Shown here piece by piece: positions 8,682-19,100 of a stretch of 64,000 nucleotides of DNA (its first letter is position 1; every line of letters begins with the position of its first letter). The notes under the pieces were generated by a model. That model saw only the letters and a program-made list of their open reading frames with translations, was not told the DNA's origin and made no database searches. The stretch is from Streptomyces sp. NBC_00572. Its GTDB lineage: Bacteria; Actinomycetota; Actinomycetes; Streptomycetales; Streptomycetaceae. The stretch covers positions 310,001-374,000 of the forward strand of contig NZ_JAPENX010000001.1 in the NCBI RefSeq assembly GCF_026341815.1, written 5' to 3'. Position numbers and translations under genes: made by a program.

Positions 8682-9446
8682 ATGGCGAAGAACATCCAGT
8701 CGCTTGAACGGGCGGCGGCCATGCTGCGACTGCTCGCGGGCGGCGAGCGCCGGCTCGGACTGTCCGACATCGCGTCCTCGCTGGGGCTCGCCAAGGGTAC
8801 GGCCCACGGCATCCTGCGCACCCTCCAGGCGGAGGGCTTCGTGGAGCAGGAGGCGGCCTCGGGCCGCTATCAGCTCGGAGCGGAGCTGCTGCGGCTCGGC
8901 AACAGCTATCTGGACGTGCACGAGCTGCGCGCGCGGGCGCTCGTCTGGACGGACGACCTGGCGCGGTCCAGCGGCGAGAGCGTCCACCTGGGGGTGCTGC
9001 ACCAGAAGGGCGTCCTGATCGTGCACCACGTCTTCCGGCCGGACGACAGCCGCCAGGTCCTGGAGGTGGGGGCCATGCAGCCGCTGCACTCCACGGCCCT
9101 GGGCAAGGTCCTGTCGGCATACGACCCGGTGGCCCACAGCGAGGTCCTGGAGATCGAGCGGGAGGCGTTCACGCCCCGTACGACCACGATCCTGGGGGAC
9201 TTCGAGTCCCTGCTCGACATGACGCGGGCCAAGGGGTGGGCGGCGGACGTGGAGGAGACCTGGGAGGGAGTCGCCTCGGTGGCGGCGCCGATCCACGACC
9301 GGCGGCGGATGCCGGTGGGCGCGGTGGCGGTGACGGGCGCCGTGGAGCGGCTGTGCCCGGCCGGGGAGCTGCGTCCCGAACTCGTCGCGGCGGTACGGGA
9401 CTGCGCCCGCGCCGTCTCCCGGGATCTGGGAGCCGGGCGCTTCTGA
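8682..9446 (+). CDS. gylR: IclR-family repressor of glycerol catabolism
   Basis: 254 residues from ATG 8682 (AAGGGG about 8 nt upstream); an upstream in-frame TTG at 8646 lies inside the candidate operator and is unlikely. The N-terminal winged helix spans about residues 5-65 (SLERAAAMLRLL, LSDIASSLGLAKGTAHGILRTL). The C-terminal IclR effector domain covers the rest, including the typical PLHSTALGKVLSAY and VASVAAPIHD blocks. It sits immediately upstream of, and in the same direction as, glpF-glpK-glpD, the arrangement known for GylR of S. coelicolor, which represses gylCABX and its own gene and responds to glycerol-3-phosphate. A strong terminator follows it, so the operon uses its own promoter. 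Confidence 0.93.
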   Translation: MAKNIQSLERAAAMLRLLAGGERRLGLSDIASSLGLAKGTAHGILRTLQAEGFVEQEAASGRYQLGAELLRLGNSYLDVHELRARALVWTDDLARSSGESVHLGVLHQKGVLIVHHVFRPDDSRQVLEVGAMQPLHSTALGKVLSAYDPVAHSEVLEIEREAFTPRTTTILGDFESLLDMTRAKGWAADVEETWEGVASVAAPIHDRRRMPVGAVAVTGAVERLCPAGELRPELVAAVRDCARAVSRDLGAGRF

Positions 9447-9478
9447 CCCTGGGCGACCACGCCCCTCGACCTGAGTGA

Positions 9479-9514
9479 ACCCGCCGGTAACGATCGCGTT
9501 ATCGGCGGGTTTTT
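9479..9514 (+). terminator. Rho-independent terminator of gylR
   Basis: ACCCGCCG (9479-9486) pairs with CGGCGGGT (9503-9510); the interior contains a second palindrome TAACGATCGCGTTA; the stem is followed by a run of T (TTTT). It separates gylR transcription from the glycerol operon promoter. Confidence 0.93.
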
Positions 9515-9561
9515 CGCTTCCCGGGGCCTTGACGTGCTGTTAACCCGAGGGCAAAACTTCC

Positions 9562-9586
9562 GTTCATCGGTCGGCAATGCCGAACA
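9562..9586 (-). promoter_or_regulatory. Candidate GylR operator in front of the glycerol operon
   Basis: On the minus strand this reads TGTTCGGCATTGCCGACC and continues to GATGAAC. It matches the gylR upstream site at all but a few positions and is itself palindromic (TCGGC AAT GCCGA). It lies about 130 bp before gylC in the 267-bp space that must contain the operon promoter. A further CGGCAAT follows at 9591-9598. Confidence 0.6.
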
Positions 9587-9713
9587 CCTAACGGCAATAG
9601 ACGCTAGAGTGTGGCAGTGCCAAGGGCCGGAAACAGCCCTCACACGAGGGTGCGGACCTCCGGAGGGACCCGGGGTTCGCCGTTCCCCTGGACGAAGGAC
9701 AAAGGAGTCGCGG

Positions 9714-10472
9714 GTGTCCAGCTCCGACATCTTCCTCGGCGAGACCATCGGTACCGCCGTTCTGATTCTGCTCGGCGGCGGCGTGTGCGCCGCCGTCACG
9801 CTCAAGGGCTCCAAGGCCCGCAACGCGGGCTGGCTCGCGATCACCTTCGGGTGGGGCTTCGCCGTCATGACGGCCGTCTACATGACGGCTTCCCTCTCGG
9901 GCGCCCATCTGAACCCCGCCGTCACGGTCGGAATCGCGATCAAGGACGGCGTCTGGGACAACGTCCCCGTCTACATCGCGGGCCAGATGCTCGGCGCCAT
10001 GATCGGTGCGGCACTGGTCTGGGTGGCCTACTACGGCCAGTTCCAGGCTCACCTCACCGACGCCGAGGCCGCCGCCAAGACGCCGATCGAGGGCCCCGGC
10101 CCGGTGCTCGGCATCTTCTCCACCGGCCCCGAGATCCGGAACACCTGGCAGAACCTGGCAACCGAGATCATCGGCACCGTGGTGCTCGTCCTGGCCGTGC
10201 TCACCCAGGGCCTCAACGACAGCGGCAAGGGCCTCGGCGTCATCGGCGCCCTGATCACCGCGTTCGTCGTGGTCTCCATCGGCCTCTCGCTCGGTGGGCC
10301 GACCGGCTACGCGATCAACCCGGCACGTGACCTCGGCCCGCGCATCGTGCACGCCCTGCTCCCGCTGCCGAACAAGGGCGGCTCCGACTGGAGCTACGCC
10401 TGGATCCCGGTCGCCGGTCCGCTGATCGGTGGAGCCATCGCGGCGGGTATCTACAACATCGCGTTCGCCTGA
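9714..10472 (+). CDS. glpF: Glycerol uptake facilitator (aquaglyceroporin, MIP family)
   Basis: 252 residues from GTG 9714, which has AAAGGAG 6-7 nt upstream. This is an integral membrane channel that lets glycerol enter by facilitated diffusion. It shows the six-helix, two-half-helix MIP plan with both NPA-type motifs: [10 protein letters not shown] in the first half and [13 protein letters not shown] in the second. The Arg after the second NPA box and Asp in NPARD are typical of glycerol facilitators rather than water channels. It is first gene of the operon with glpK (35-bp gap) and glpD, equivalent to gylC of S. coelicolor. Expression should be glycerol-inducible through GylR. Confidence 0.96.
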   Translation: MSSSDIFLGETIGTAVLILLGGGVCAAVTLKGSKARNAGWLAITFGWGFAVMTAVYMTASLSGAHLNPAVTVGIAIKDGVWDNVPVYIAGQMLGAMIGAALVWVAYYGQFQAHLTDAEAAAKTPIEGPGPVLGIFSTGPEIRNTWQNLATEIIGTVVLVLAVLTQGLNDSGKGLGVIGALITAFVVVSIGLSLGGPTGYAINPARDLGPRIVHALLPLPNKGGSDWSYAWIPVAGPLIGGAIAAGIYNIAFA

Positions 10473-10507
10473 GCCGTCCTTCTCCCAGACCTCCCTTGGA
10501 GCACACC

Positions 10508-12034
10508 GTGACCGACGCACACACCTCCGGCCCGTTCATCGCGGCCATCGACCAGGGCACCACGTCCTCGCGCTGCATCGTCTTCGACAAGGACGGCCGG
10601 ATCGTCTCGGTCGACCAGAAGGAGCACGAGCAGATCTTCCCGAAGCCGGGCTGGGTCGAGCACGACGCCGCCGAGATCTGGACCAACGTCCAGGAGGTCG
10701 TCGCCGGCGCCCTGACGAAGGGCGGCATCGCCGCCTCCGACGTCAAGGCCATCGGCATCACCAACCAGCGCGAGACCACGCTGCTCTGGGACAAGAACAC
10801 CGGTGAGCCCGTCCACAACGCCCTCGTCTGGCAGGACACCCGCACCGACGCCCTCTGCAAGGAGCTCGGCCGCAACGTCGGCCAGGACCGCTTCCGCCGC
10901 GAGACCGGCCTGCCGCTGGCGAGCTACTTCGCCGGCCCGAAGATCCGCTGGATGCTCGACAACGTCGAGGGCCTGCGCGAGCGCGCCGAGGCCGGCGACA
11001 TCCTCTTCGGCACCATGGACTCGTGGGTCATCTGGAACCTCACGGGCGGCACCGACGGCGGCGTGCACGTCACCGACGTCACCAATGCCTCGCGCACCAT
11101 GCTGATGAACCTGCACACGCTGGCCTGGGACGAGAAGATCGCGGAGTCGATGGGGGTCCCCCTCAACGTCCTCCCCGAGATCCGGTCCTCCGCCGAGGTC
11201 TACGGCCACGTCAAGGACGGCGCCCTCGCCGGTGTCCCGGTCGCCTCGGCGCTCGGCGACCAGCAGGCCGCCCTGTTCGGCCAGACCTGCTTCGCCGAGG
11301 GCGAGGCCAAGTCCACGTACGGCACCGGCACCTTCATGCTGATGAACACCGGTGACAAGATCATCAACTCCTACAGCGGCCTGCTGACCACGGTCGGCTA
11401 CCAGATCGGCGACCAGAAGCCGGTCTACGCCCTGGAGGGCTCGATCGCCGTCACCGGTTCGCTGGTGCAGTGGATGCGCGACCAGATGGGCCTCATCAAG
11501 TCCGCCGCCGAGATCGAGACCCTCGCGTCCTCGGTCGAGGACAACGGCGGCGCCTACTTCGTGCCGGCCTTCTCCGGCCTGTTCGCCCCGTACTGGCGCT
11601 CCGACGCCCGCGGTGTGATCGCCGGCCTCACCCGGTACGTCACCAAGGCGCACATCGCCCGCGCCGTCCTGGAGGCCACCGCCTGGCAGACCCGCGAGAT
11701 CACCGACGCCATGACGAAGGACTCCGGCGTCGAGCTGACCGCGCTCAAGGTCGACGGCGGCATGACCTCCAACAACCTGCTGATGCAGACCCTCTCGGAC
11801 TTCCTGGACGCGCCCGTCGTGCGTCCGATGGTCGCCGAGACCACCTGCCTCGGTGCCGCCTACGCCGCCGGCCTGGCCGTCGGCTTCTGGCCGGACACCG
11901 ACGCCCTGCGCGCCAACTGGCGCCGCGCGGCGGAATGGACCCCTCGCATGGACGCCGACAGGCGTGACAGCGAGTACAAGAGCTGGCTCAAGGCCGTGGA
12001 GCGGACCATGGGCTGGATCGAGGACGAGGAGTAA
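10508..12034 (+). CDS. glpK: Glycerol kinase
   Basis: 508 residues from GTG 10508 (GGAG 6 nt before). Phosphorylates glycerol to sn-glycerol-3-phosphate with ATP, trapping glycerol inside the cell. FGGY-kinase fold: the N-terminal phosphate loop [19 protein letters not shown], the [11 protein letters not shown] block, and the C-terminal ATP site with [12 protein letters not shown] and [13 protein letters not shown]. Its length is close to the usual 500 or so residues. It ends 5 bp before glpD, so the two are probably translated together. Equivalent to gylA of S. coelicolor. Confidence 0.97.
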   Translation: MTDAHTSGPFIAAIDQGTTSSRCIVFDKDGRIVSVDQKEHEQIFPKPGWVEHDAAEIWTNVQEVVAGALTKGGIAASDVKAIGITNQRETTLLWDKNTGEPVHNALVWQDTRTDALCKELGRNVGQDRFRRETGLPLASYFAGPKIRWMLDNVEGLRERAEAGDILFGTMDSWVIWNLTGGTDGGVHVTDVTNASRTMLMNLHTLAWDEKIAESMGVPLNVLPEIRSSAEVYGHVKDGALAGVPVASALGDQQAALFGQTCFAEGEAKSTYGTGTFMLMNTGDKIINSYSGLLTTVGYQIGDQKPVYALEGSIAVTGSLVQWMRDQMGLIKSAAEIETLASSVEDNGGAYFVPAFSGLFAPYWRSDARGVIAGLTRYVTKAHIARAVLEATAWQTREITDAMTKDSGVELTALKVDGGMTSNNLLMQTLSDFLDAPVVRPMVAETTCLGAAYAAGLAVGFWPDTDALRANWRRAAEWTPRMDADRRDSEYKSWLKAVERTMGWIEDEE

Positions 12035-12039
12035 GACAC

Positions 12040-13644
12040 ATGACCACCCTGCAGAGCGTCCCTGCCCTTGGGACGCACCCGGCGTCCGGCTCCCTCCCGA
12101 GCCGCGCCGAGACCCGGGACCAGCTTTCCAAGGCGACGTACGACCTCCTGGTGATCGGCGGCGGCATCCTGGGCATCTCCACCGCCTGGCACGCCGCACA
12201 GTCGGGCCTGCGGGTGGCCCTGGTGGACGCCGGCGACTTCGCCGGCGCCACCTCCTCCGCGTCCTCGAAGCTGCTCCACGGCGGTCTGCGCTACCTGCAG
12301 ACCGGCGCGGTGAAGCTGGTCGCGGAGAACCACTTCGAGCGGCGTGCGGTCTCCCGTCAGGTGGCACCGCACCTCGCCAACCCCCTCACCTTCTACCTGC
12401 CCGTCTACAAGGGCGGCCCGCACGGCGCGGCCAAGCTCGGCGCCGGTGTCTTCGCCTACAGCGCCCTCTCGGCGTTCGGTGACGGCGTCGGGCACCTGCT
12501 CTCCCCCGCCAAGGCCGCACAGGACGTGCCGGAGCTGCGCACCGACAACCTGAAGGCCGTGGCCGTCTACGGCGACGACCAGATGAACGACGCCCGCATG
12601 GCGCTGATGACGGTCCGCGCGGCGGTCGACGCCGGTGCCACCGTCCTCAACCACGCCGAGGTCACCGGGCTGCGCTTCACCAAGGGCCGGGTCACCGGTG
12701 CCGAGCTCAAGGACCGCACCAGCGGCGACGAGTTCGGCGTCACCGCCCGTCTCGTGCTCAACGCGACCGGCCCGTGGGTCGACCACCTGCGCAAGATGGA
12801 GGACCCGAACGCGGCCCCCTCCATCCGCCTCTCCAAGGGCGCGCACCTGGTCCTCAAGCGGACCTCGCCGTGGAAGGCCGCCCTGGCCACCCCGATCGAC
12901 AAGTACCGCATCACCTTCGCCCTCCCCTGGGAGGACATGCTGCTGCTCGGTACCACCGACGAGGAGTACGAGGGCGACCCCGGCCAGGTCGAGGTCACCG
13001 AGAAGGACACCGCCCAGATCCTGGACGAGGCCGCCTTCTCCATCCGCGACCAGCAGCTGTCGCGCGATCTGATCACCTACGCCTTCGCCGGTCTGCGGGT
13101 ACTCCCGGGCGGTCCCGGCGACACCTCCAAGGCCAAGCGCGAGACGGTCGTCACCGAGGGCCGCGGCGGCATGCTGTCGGTGGCCGGAGGCAAGTGGACG
13201 ACCTTCCGCCACATCGGCCGTACGGTGATGAAGAAGCTGGAGCAGCTCCCCGGCCACCCGCTGGGCGAGGACTACGAGTCGGTGTCGACCCTGCCGAAGC
13301 GGCTGCCGCTGCCCGGCATAGCCAACCCGAACGCGGTCGCGCACCGGCTGCTCGTCGACGGTCCGGCGCCCGGCCCCCGGATGGCCGCCGACACCGCCAA
13401 GCACCTGGCGACGCACTACGGCTCGCTCTCCTTCGACATCGCGCGCATGGCGAACGAGAACCCGGACCTGGCCCGCCGCATCCACCCGGACGCGCCGGAG
13501 ATCTGGGCGCAGGTCGCCTACGCCCGCGACCACGAGTGGGCCGAGACGGCGGACGACGTGCTGCGCCGCCGTACGACGCTGACCATCCGCGGTCTCGCGA
13601 CGGACGAGGTCCGCGCCGGCGTCGAGGCGATGCTGAAGAAGTAA
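12040..13644 (+). CDS. glpD: Aerobic glycerol-3-phosphate dehydrogenase (FAD)
   Basis: 534 residues; oxidises glycerol-3-phosphate to dihydroxyacetone phosphate and passes electrons to the membrane quinone pool. The FAD-binding Rossmann motif is VIGGGILGISTAW around residue 35, followed by the family block SSASSKLLHGGLRYL. The middle has the substrate-domain motifs (LVLNATGPWVDHL, GAHLVLKR, WEDMLLLGTTDEEYEG) and the C-terminal DAO_C helical domain is complete. Last gene of the glpF-glpK-glpD operon (gylB in S. coelicolor) and followed at once by a strong terminator. A gylX-type gene is not found after it. Confidence 0.97.
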   Translation: MTTLQSVPALGTHPASGSLPSRAETRDQLSKATYDLLVIGGGILGISTAWHAAQSGLRVALVDAGDFAGATSSASSKLLHGGLRYLQTGAVKLVAENHFERRAVSRQVAPHLANPLTFYLPVYKGGPHGAAKLGAGVFAYSALSAFGDGVGHLLSPAKAAQDVPELRTDNLKAVAVYGDDQMNDARMALMTVRAAVDAGATVLNHAEVTGLRFTKGRVTGAELKDRTSGDEFGVTARLVLNATGPWVDHLRKMEDPNAAPSIRLSKGAHLVLKRTSPWKAALATPIDKYRITFALPWEDMLLLGTTDEEYEGDPGQVEVTEKDTAQILDEAAFSIRDQQLSRDLITYAFAGLRVLPGGPGDTSKAKRETVVTEGRGGMLSVAGGKWTTFRHIGRTVMKKLEQLPGHPLGEDYESVSTLPKRLPLPGIANPNAVAHRLLVDGPAPGPRMAADTAKHLATHYGSLSFDIARMANENPDLARRIHPDAPEIWAQVAYARDHEWAETADDVLRRRTTLTIRGLATDEVRAGVEAMLKK

Positions 13645-13655
13645 CTCTGCTGGTT

Positions 13656-13690
13656 TCAGGGGCGGTTCCTCTTCGAGGAGCCGCCCCTGA
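13656..13690 (+). terminator. Terminator of the glycerol operon
   Basis: CAGGGGCGGTTCCTC (13657-13671) pairs with GAGGAGCCGCCCCTG (13675-13689) around a short loop, 15 pairs with one G-T wobble. It begins 12 bp after the glpD stop. Confidence 0.9.
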
Positions 13691-13745
13691 GGCGTGCCAC
13701 ACGCCGTCCACACCGCCGCAACACTCGGCACGCAGAGTGGAACGC

Positions 13746-14807
13746 ATGAAGTTTCAGGTGCTCTCGATCGTCCACCACTCCCCGCACCCGCTGACCGGCG
13801 AACTCCTCTCCGCCGCCGACCGGTTGGAGCAGGTCGTCACGCTCGGCGAGACCGCCGAGCGGCTCGGCTTCGACGCGTACGCGGTCGGCGAGCGGCACGC
13901 GGGCGCGTTCCTCTCCTCCGCCCCGACCGTGCTGCTCGCCGCGCTGGCCGCCCGCACCACCCGGATCAGGCTGCTCACCGGCGTCACCGTGGTCGCGATC
14001 CTCGACCCGGTCCGGGTCGCCGAGGACTACGCCACCCTCGACCAGCTCTCCCGAGGCCGGCTCGAAATCGTGGTCGGCAAGGGTGCGGAGGCCGGCCACT
14101 TCGACCTCTTCGGCCTGGACGAGGAGCGTCAGTGGGACCTGCAGAAGGAGAAGTACGAGCTGCTCCGCAGGCTCTGGACGGAGGAGGGCGTCGACTGGGA
14201 GGGCGAGTTCCGGCCCCCGCTGAAGGGCGTCACCACGGTGCCCCGCCCGTACGACGGTCCGCCCCGGATCTGGCACGGCTCGGCCACGAGTCTCCACTCC
14301 CCCGAACTCGCGGCGAAGCACGGCGACCCGCTCTTCACCGCCAACGCGATCCAGCCCCGTGCGGCGTACGCGAAGCTCATCGCCCACTACCGGGAGAAGT
14401 TCGAGGAGTACGGGCACGACCCGGCCCACGCGCGCGTGGCGGCCGGTTCCGGGGGCCTGCTCATCGCCGACACCGCCGAGGAGGCGGTCTCCCGTTACAA
14501 GGACCTGTACGAGGCGAAGGTGCGGCAGAGCTTCAAGCCGCATCTGGAAGGAAAGGCCGGTTACAACACCCCGTTCCGCACGATCGAGGACGCCGTCGCG
14601 GACGGTCCCCAGCTGATCGGTTCGCCACAGCAGATCATCGACAAGATCCTCGGCTACCACGCCCATTACGGGCACGACCTGCAGTCCGTCACGGTCGACA
14701 CCTTCGCCCAGTCGACAGCCGAGCAGATCGAGACGCTCCAGCGCTTCGCCGAGGAGATCGCGCCGGTGGTCCGGAGGGAGGCGCCGAGCACGCTCTGGGA
14801 GGAGTGA
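13746..14807 (+). CDS. Luciferase-like (LLM-class) flavin monooxygenase/oxidoreductase
   Basis: 353 residues from ATG 13746, with only a weak GTGGA ribosome site. A single TIM-barrel bacterial-luciferase-like domain with the usual flavin-site blocks: RLGFDAYAVGERH near residue 40, RIRLLTGVTVVAILDPVRVAEDYATLDQLSRGRLEIVVGKG split over residues 77-120, and PRIWHGSA in the middle. Members use reduced FMN or F420 to oxidise or reduce small molecules; the substrate is not predictable. It lies between the glycerol-operon terminator and the PAC2 gene and seems to be transcribed alone. Codon use and GC content resemble its neighbours. Confidence 0.85.
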   Translation: MKFQVLSIVHHSPHPLTGELLSAADRLEQVVTLGETAERLGFDAYAVGERHAGAFLSSAPTVLLAALAARTTRIRLLTGVTVVAILDPVRVAEDYATLDQLSRGRLEIVVGKGAEAGHFDLFGLDEERQWDLQKEKYELLRRLWTEEGVDWEGEFRPPLKGVTTVPRPYDGPPRIWHGSATSLHSPELAAKHGDPLFTANAIQPRAAYAKLIAHYREKFEEYGHDPAHARVAAGSGGLLIADTAEEAVSRYKDLYEAKVRQSFKPHLEGKAGYNTPFRTIEDAVADGPQLIGSPQQIIDKILGYHAHYGHDLQSVTVDTFAQSTAEQIETLQRFAEEIAPVVRREAPSTLWEE

Positions 14808-14948
14808 GACCGCCGTGTGCGGAGGCGAGTTCCTGGGTAGTCGATCAAGGCCGCACGGGTTTTCGGGGATGTCCGGGGGCTGCGGACGGACCTGAAGAAA
14901 GCCGTAAGGTTGGTCCGTACGACAGGAACTTCGAAAAGGAGGCGCTGG

Positions 14949-16064
14949 GTGATCGAGCTCGAGGGGGTACCCGAGCTGATCGACCCGGTCATGGTGGCCG
15001 CGTTCGAAGGCTGGAACGACGCCGGCGACGCCGCCTCCACCGCGGTCGCCCACCTGGACCGGGAATGGAAGGGCGAGGTGTTCGCGGCGCTCGACGCCGA
15101 GGACTACTACGACTTCCAGGTCAACCGGCCCACGGTCTTCCTGGACAACGGCGTCCGGAAGATCACCTGGCCGACGACGCGGCTCTCCGTGGTCCGGGTC
15201 GGCGGCGACAAGCCCCGTGACCTGGTGCTGGTGCGCGGGATCGAGCCGTCGATGCGCTGGCGCTCCTTCTGCAACGAGATCCTCGCCTTCGCCCACGAGC
15301 TGGGCGTGGAGATGGTCGTGATCCTGGGCGCGCTGCTCGGGGACACCCCGCACACACGGCCGGTCCCGGTCAGCGGAGTGACCTCCGACCCGGACCTGGC
15401 GCGCACGATGGACCTGGAGGAGACCCGGTACGAGGGCCCGACGGGCATCGTGGGCATCCTCCAGGAGGCGTGCACCCACGCGGGCGTGCCGGCGGTGAGC
15501 CTGTGGGCGGCGGTGCCGCACTACGTGTCGCAGCCCCCGAACCCGAAGGCGACCCTGGCGCTGCTCAACCGTCTTGAGGACCTGATCGGTCTGCGCATCC
15601 CGCTGGGTGAGTTGCCCGAGGACGCGCGGGCCTGGCAGGTGGGCGTGGACCAGCTGGCCGCCGAGGACAGCGAGGTCGCCGAGTACGTGCAGACGCTGGA
15701 GGAGGCCCGAGACACGGCGGAGCTGCCGGAGGCCTCGGGCGAGGCGATCGCCCGGGAGTTCGAGCGGTATCTGCGGCGGCGCGAGCCGGGCACGGGGCCG
15801 GGCGGCCCGGGGGTGGCGATGGAGGGCGGCGACACGCCGTTCCTGCGGGACACCGGGAGCGGCCGTACGCGCCCGCCGAAGCCCGAACGGCCGGGACCGG
15901 AGGCGGTACCGGGGACGGACGCCGCCGAGGGCGCCGAGGACCCGGAGGGAGCGGAGACCGAGCCGACCGCGGAGGCCCCGGAGGCCCCGGAGGCCCCGGA
16001 GGCAGCCTCCGACGCCGTCGACGGGGACACCGACACCGACACGGACGGCGAGTCCGAGAAGTAG
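14949..16064 (+). CDS. PAC2-family protein (proteasome-assembly-chaperone-like)
   Basis: 371 residues from GTG 14949, which has a full GGAGG 6 nt upstream. The first 280 residues are a PAC2 domain, starting VIELEGVPELIDPVMVAAFEGWND-style (key blocks ELIDPVMVAAF and GWNDAGDAAS), with LVLVRGIEPSMRW and the EACTHAGVPAVSLWAAVPHYV block. The last 90 residues or so are a low-complexity tail rich in Glu, Pro and Ala ending in an acidic Asp-Thr run, probably disordered. Actinobacteria have 20S proteasomes and such proteins have been suggested to act as assembly or handling factors, but the function is unproven. In several actinobacteria this gene lies near mshC, as here. A 14-bp-stem terminator follows. 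Confidence 0.88.
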   Translation: MIELEGVPELIDPVMVAAFEGWNDAGDAASTAVAHLDREWKGEVFAALDAEDYYDFQVNRPTVFLDNGVRKITWPTTRLSVVRVGGDKPRDLVLVRGIEPSMRWRSFCNEILAFAHELGVEMVVILGALLGDTPHTRPVPVSGVTSDPDLARTMDLEETRYEGPTGIVGILQEACTHAGVPAVSLWAAVPHYVSQPPNPKATLALLNRLEDLIGLRIPLGELPEDARAWQVGVDQLAAEDSEVAEYVQTLEEARDTAELPEASGEAIAREFERYLRRREPGTGPGGPGVAMEGGDTPFLRDTGSGRTRPPKPERPGPEAVPGTDAAEGAEDPEGAETEPTAEAPEAPEAPEAASDAVDGDTDTDTDGESEK

Positions 16065-16087
16065 CGGCGCGCGGCAGGCAGGACGGA

Positions 16088-16120
16088 ACGGGAGGGGTGC
16101 CACGAAGGCACCCCTCCCGT
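16088..16120. terminator. Bidirectional terminator between PAC2 and GH31 genes
   Basis: ACGGGAGGGGTGCC (16088-16101) and GGCACCCCTCCCGT (16107-16120) form a perfect 14-bp stem with a 5-nt loop. It lies between convergent genes ending at 16064 (+) and 16146 (-). Confidence 0.92.
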
Positions 16121-16145
16121 CGTCGCGTCGGACGCGGATCAGGTG

Positions 16146-19100
16146 TCAGGCGCAGCCGAACCGGGCCGCCGCCCAGTCCCCGTGGTCGCCGCTCTTGGAC
16201 CCGTTGGTGTCCGTGATCTTCAGCCGGACGTGCCGCGCGCCGGTCACGTCGACGTTCACGGGCAGGGTCGCGGAGGCGCCGGTGAGCCGGGGCGAGGTCC
16301 ACAGGACCTTGCCGTCGGCCTCGACGGAGAAGGCCACGTCGCCGTAGCCGTTGATCTCGTCGTCGATGCCGACGTCGGCGGTGAAGGTGGTGCAGCGGCC
16401 GCCGAGGTAGACCTCGATGTCGGAGTCGGCGTGGCCGCCGATGCCCTTCTCGTAGGTCGTACCGGCCAGGGTGAGGGTCCGGCCGTCGGTGGCGCCGGAC
16501 TCGCCGTTGGAGCGGTCGCGTTCGGGCGGGCCCCAGCCGTTGGTGGAGCGCAGCCAGACGAGGTCACTCGCCCAGGCGTCGCCGGTCGGCGGCGGGGGCA
16601 TCACGCCGACCGCGAACCGCTGGGTGGCGGTGCGGTCGGTGCCGGCCGCGCGGTGCCGGGCGGTCGCGGTGAGGGTGGCCTCGCCGGGCTTCGCGTCCGG
16701 AGCGGGGGTGACGGTGACCTCGACCCGGCGGGTGGTGCCGGCCGGGACGCGGCCGATCGGTGCCGCCGGGGTGACCTGCCAGCCGGCCGGGGCGTCCAGG
16801 GAGACCCGTACGTCGGTGGCGTCGCGGGTGCCGGCGGTGACGTCCACGGCGACGGTGCCGGGGGCCCCGGCGCCGAGCTCCTGCGCCGAGGGGACGGCGA
16901 GGGCCGCGGAGGCGCCCGGTACGGCACCGCCGACCGCGCTGGTGTCGGTCAGCTTCAGTTCGAAGCCGCGGCCGGTGGACAGGGCGGCCGTCTTGACCCG
17001 GACCACTCCCCCGCGCTCGTCGCGGTCGTACCACCAGCCCTGGCCGGCGGCGTCGAAGGCGGCACGGGAGGCGAGGGCGGGCAGCTTGCGCCCGTCGAGC
17101 TTCACGTTGCCGGGGGCGTCGCCGGTGTGGACGGTGAAGGCGTACGGCCGGGCGGCCGCCTTGCCGGTGTACGAGCCCTTGCTCGCGCCGATGAGGACGG
17201 TGACGTCGCCGGGGCCGCCGTTCGGGGCGCTGACCTCGGCGCGCTGGGTGGCGTACCGGCCGGTGCGGTGTTCGCGGGTGACGCCGTCGTCCTCGTACAG
17301 ATCGAAGGAGGAGCTGCCCTTCGGGTAGATGTCCCAGGCGATCGGGTCCCCGGGGGCGCGGTCGGTGTACGAGCGGATGTCGCCGGGCCACATCGGGACG
17401 GCCGCCCCGGCCCGTACGAAGAGGGGCAGGGTGTCGAGCGGGGCGCTGTAGTCGTCGACGGTGACGGGACCCTGGTAGGTGCGGCCGGACCAGTAGTCGA
17501 TCCAGGTGCCCTTGGGGAGGTAGATGCCGTCGCGCTCCACGGCGTCCTGGTAGACGGGGGCGACGAGGAAGTCCTCGCCGCTGAGGAACTCGTACTTGGC
17601 GGCGTCGGTGGAGGCCTTGGGGTCGTCCGGGTACTCCAGGGCCAGCGGCCGGGCGAGGCCGACGCCGGTCTTCGTGGCCTGGTGGGCGTGGCTGTAGATG
17701 TACGGGAGCAGGGCCTCGTGGAGCTTGAGGGAGGCGCGGTTGATGCTGGTGTAGGGCTCGCCGTAGCGGAAGGGCTGCTTGTCGTTGGCGGCCCATCCGT
17801 CCATGGTCATCGTGACCGGCAGGAAGGTCTTCCACTGGAGGTCGCGGGTGTACGTCTTGGCGCTGCCGCCGAAGATGCCGTCGACGTCACCGGTGGTGTA
17901 GGCGAGTCCGGACATGGACGCGCCCGCGTAGGTCGGGATCTGCCAGCGGATGTACTCCCAGGTGCCGGACTGGTCGCCGGACCACTGGACGCCGCAGCGC
18001 TGGGCGCCGGACCAGCTCTCGGGGGCCCAGGTGAAGCCGCGGGCGTCGCTGTGGGCCTCGATGCCGGCGTGGGCGTCCTTGCAGCCGTCGAGGGCGAACT
18101 TGTAGCCCTCGCCGACCCAGGCGACGTCGAGCTTGGCGACCCGCTGGCCGGCCTTGACCTGCTCTTCGAGCTTGTCGATGCCGTCCTCGGTCCACAGGCC
18201 GAGCTTCATGCCGCGCTCGCCGAGTCCGGCGGAGGCCTCGGCGAGGTTCTCGTAGCCGCAGCCGTAGCCGTCGTTGACGAGCATCCAGCCGTTGGGCATG
18301 TCGTTGGCGACGTAGCCGTCGGCGACCTTCAGGGCGTCGAGGGTGCGGCGCTCGCCCCGGTTGGCGTTGTGGAGGTAGCAGTCGGCGTCGCCGATCTCCA
18401 GGCCGTACACGGGCGGCATGAAGGGCTTGCCGGTGAGCCGGGTGTACTGGCCGATGACGTCCTTGGCCGCGTCGCCGCCGGTGCCGGCGAAGTAGTAGGC
18501 GTCGAAGCGCTGTTCCTTCGCGCTGGTGGTGACGGGCTCGGTGAAGGCGTAGGTGTTCGGCGCGTAGGTGTTGCGGTAGACGCCGTATCCGGCGGAGGAA
18601 AGGTAGAAGGGGACGGAGTTGGGGTGGCCGCCGTCGTTCCAGTTGTAGTCGACCCCGACCTCGACGGTCTTGTCGCGGTGGGAGGTGTTGCCGCGGCCGT
18701 TCTGCATGCCGGCGCCGTAGAACTGCTCGTCGGCGCCGCGGGCGAGGGTCTGGGTGGTGCGGTCGGCGGTCCAGCTGAGGCCGCGGGCCTCGCTCCAGAG
18801 CGGGGTGCCGTCGGCGCGTACGGCGGCGAAGCGGAGCGGTGACTTGAAGGCGCGCAGGGTCACCTGGCTGCTGCTCAGTTCGTAGCGGTCGCCCAGGTCG
18901 CGCCAGCGGGTGGCCGGGGGCGGGCCCTGGGGCAGCGTGATGTCGGTGCCGGTGGGGTCGGTGAACTTCCCGTCGGGGGCGAGTTCGATGCGGAAGGTGT
19001 CGGCGGTGACGAAGCTGACCCGGGCCTGGGCCCGGCCGGCGGTCAGCCGGTAGACGGACCCGTCGGCGGCGAACCCGGTGAGGTCGCCGACCGTGGTGTC

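Noticed and set aside
16143-18842. An 899-codon plus-strand open frame
   Set aside because: Antisense shadow of the GH31 gene; no domain motif, no ribosome site.
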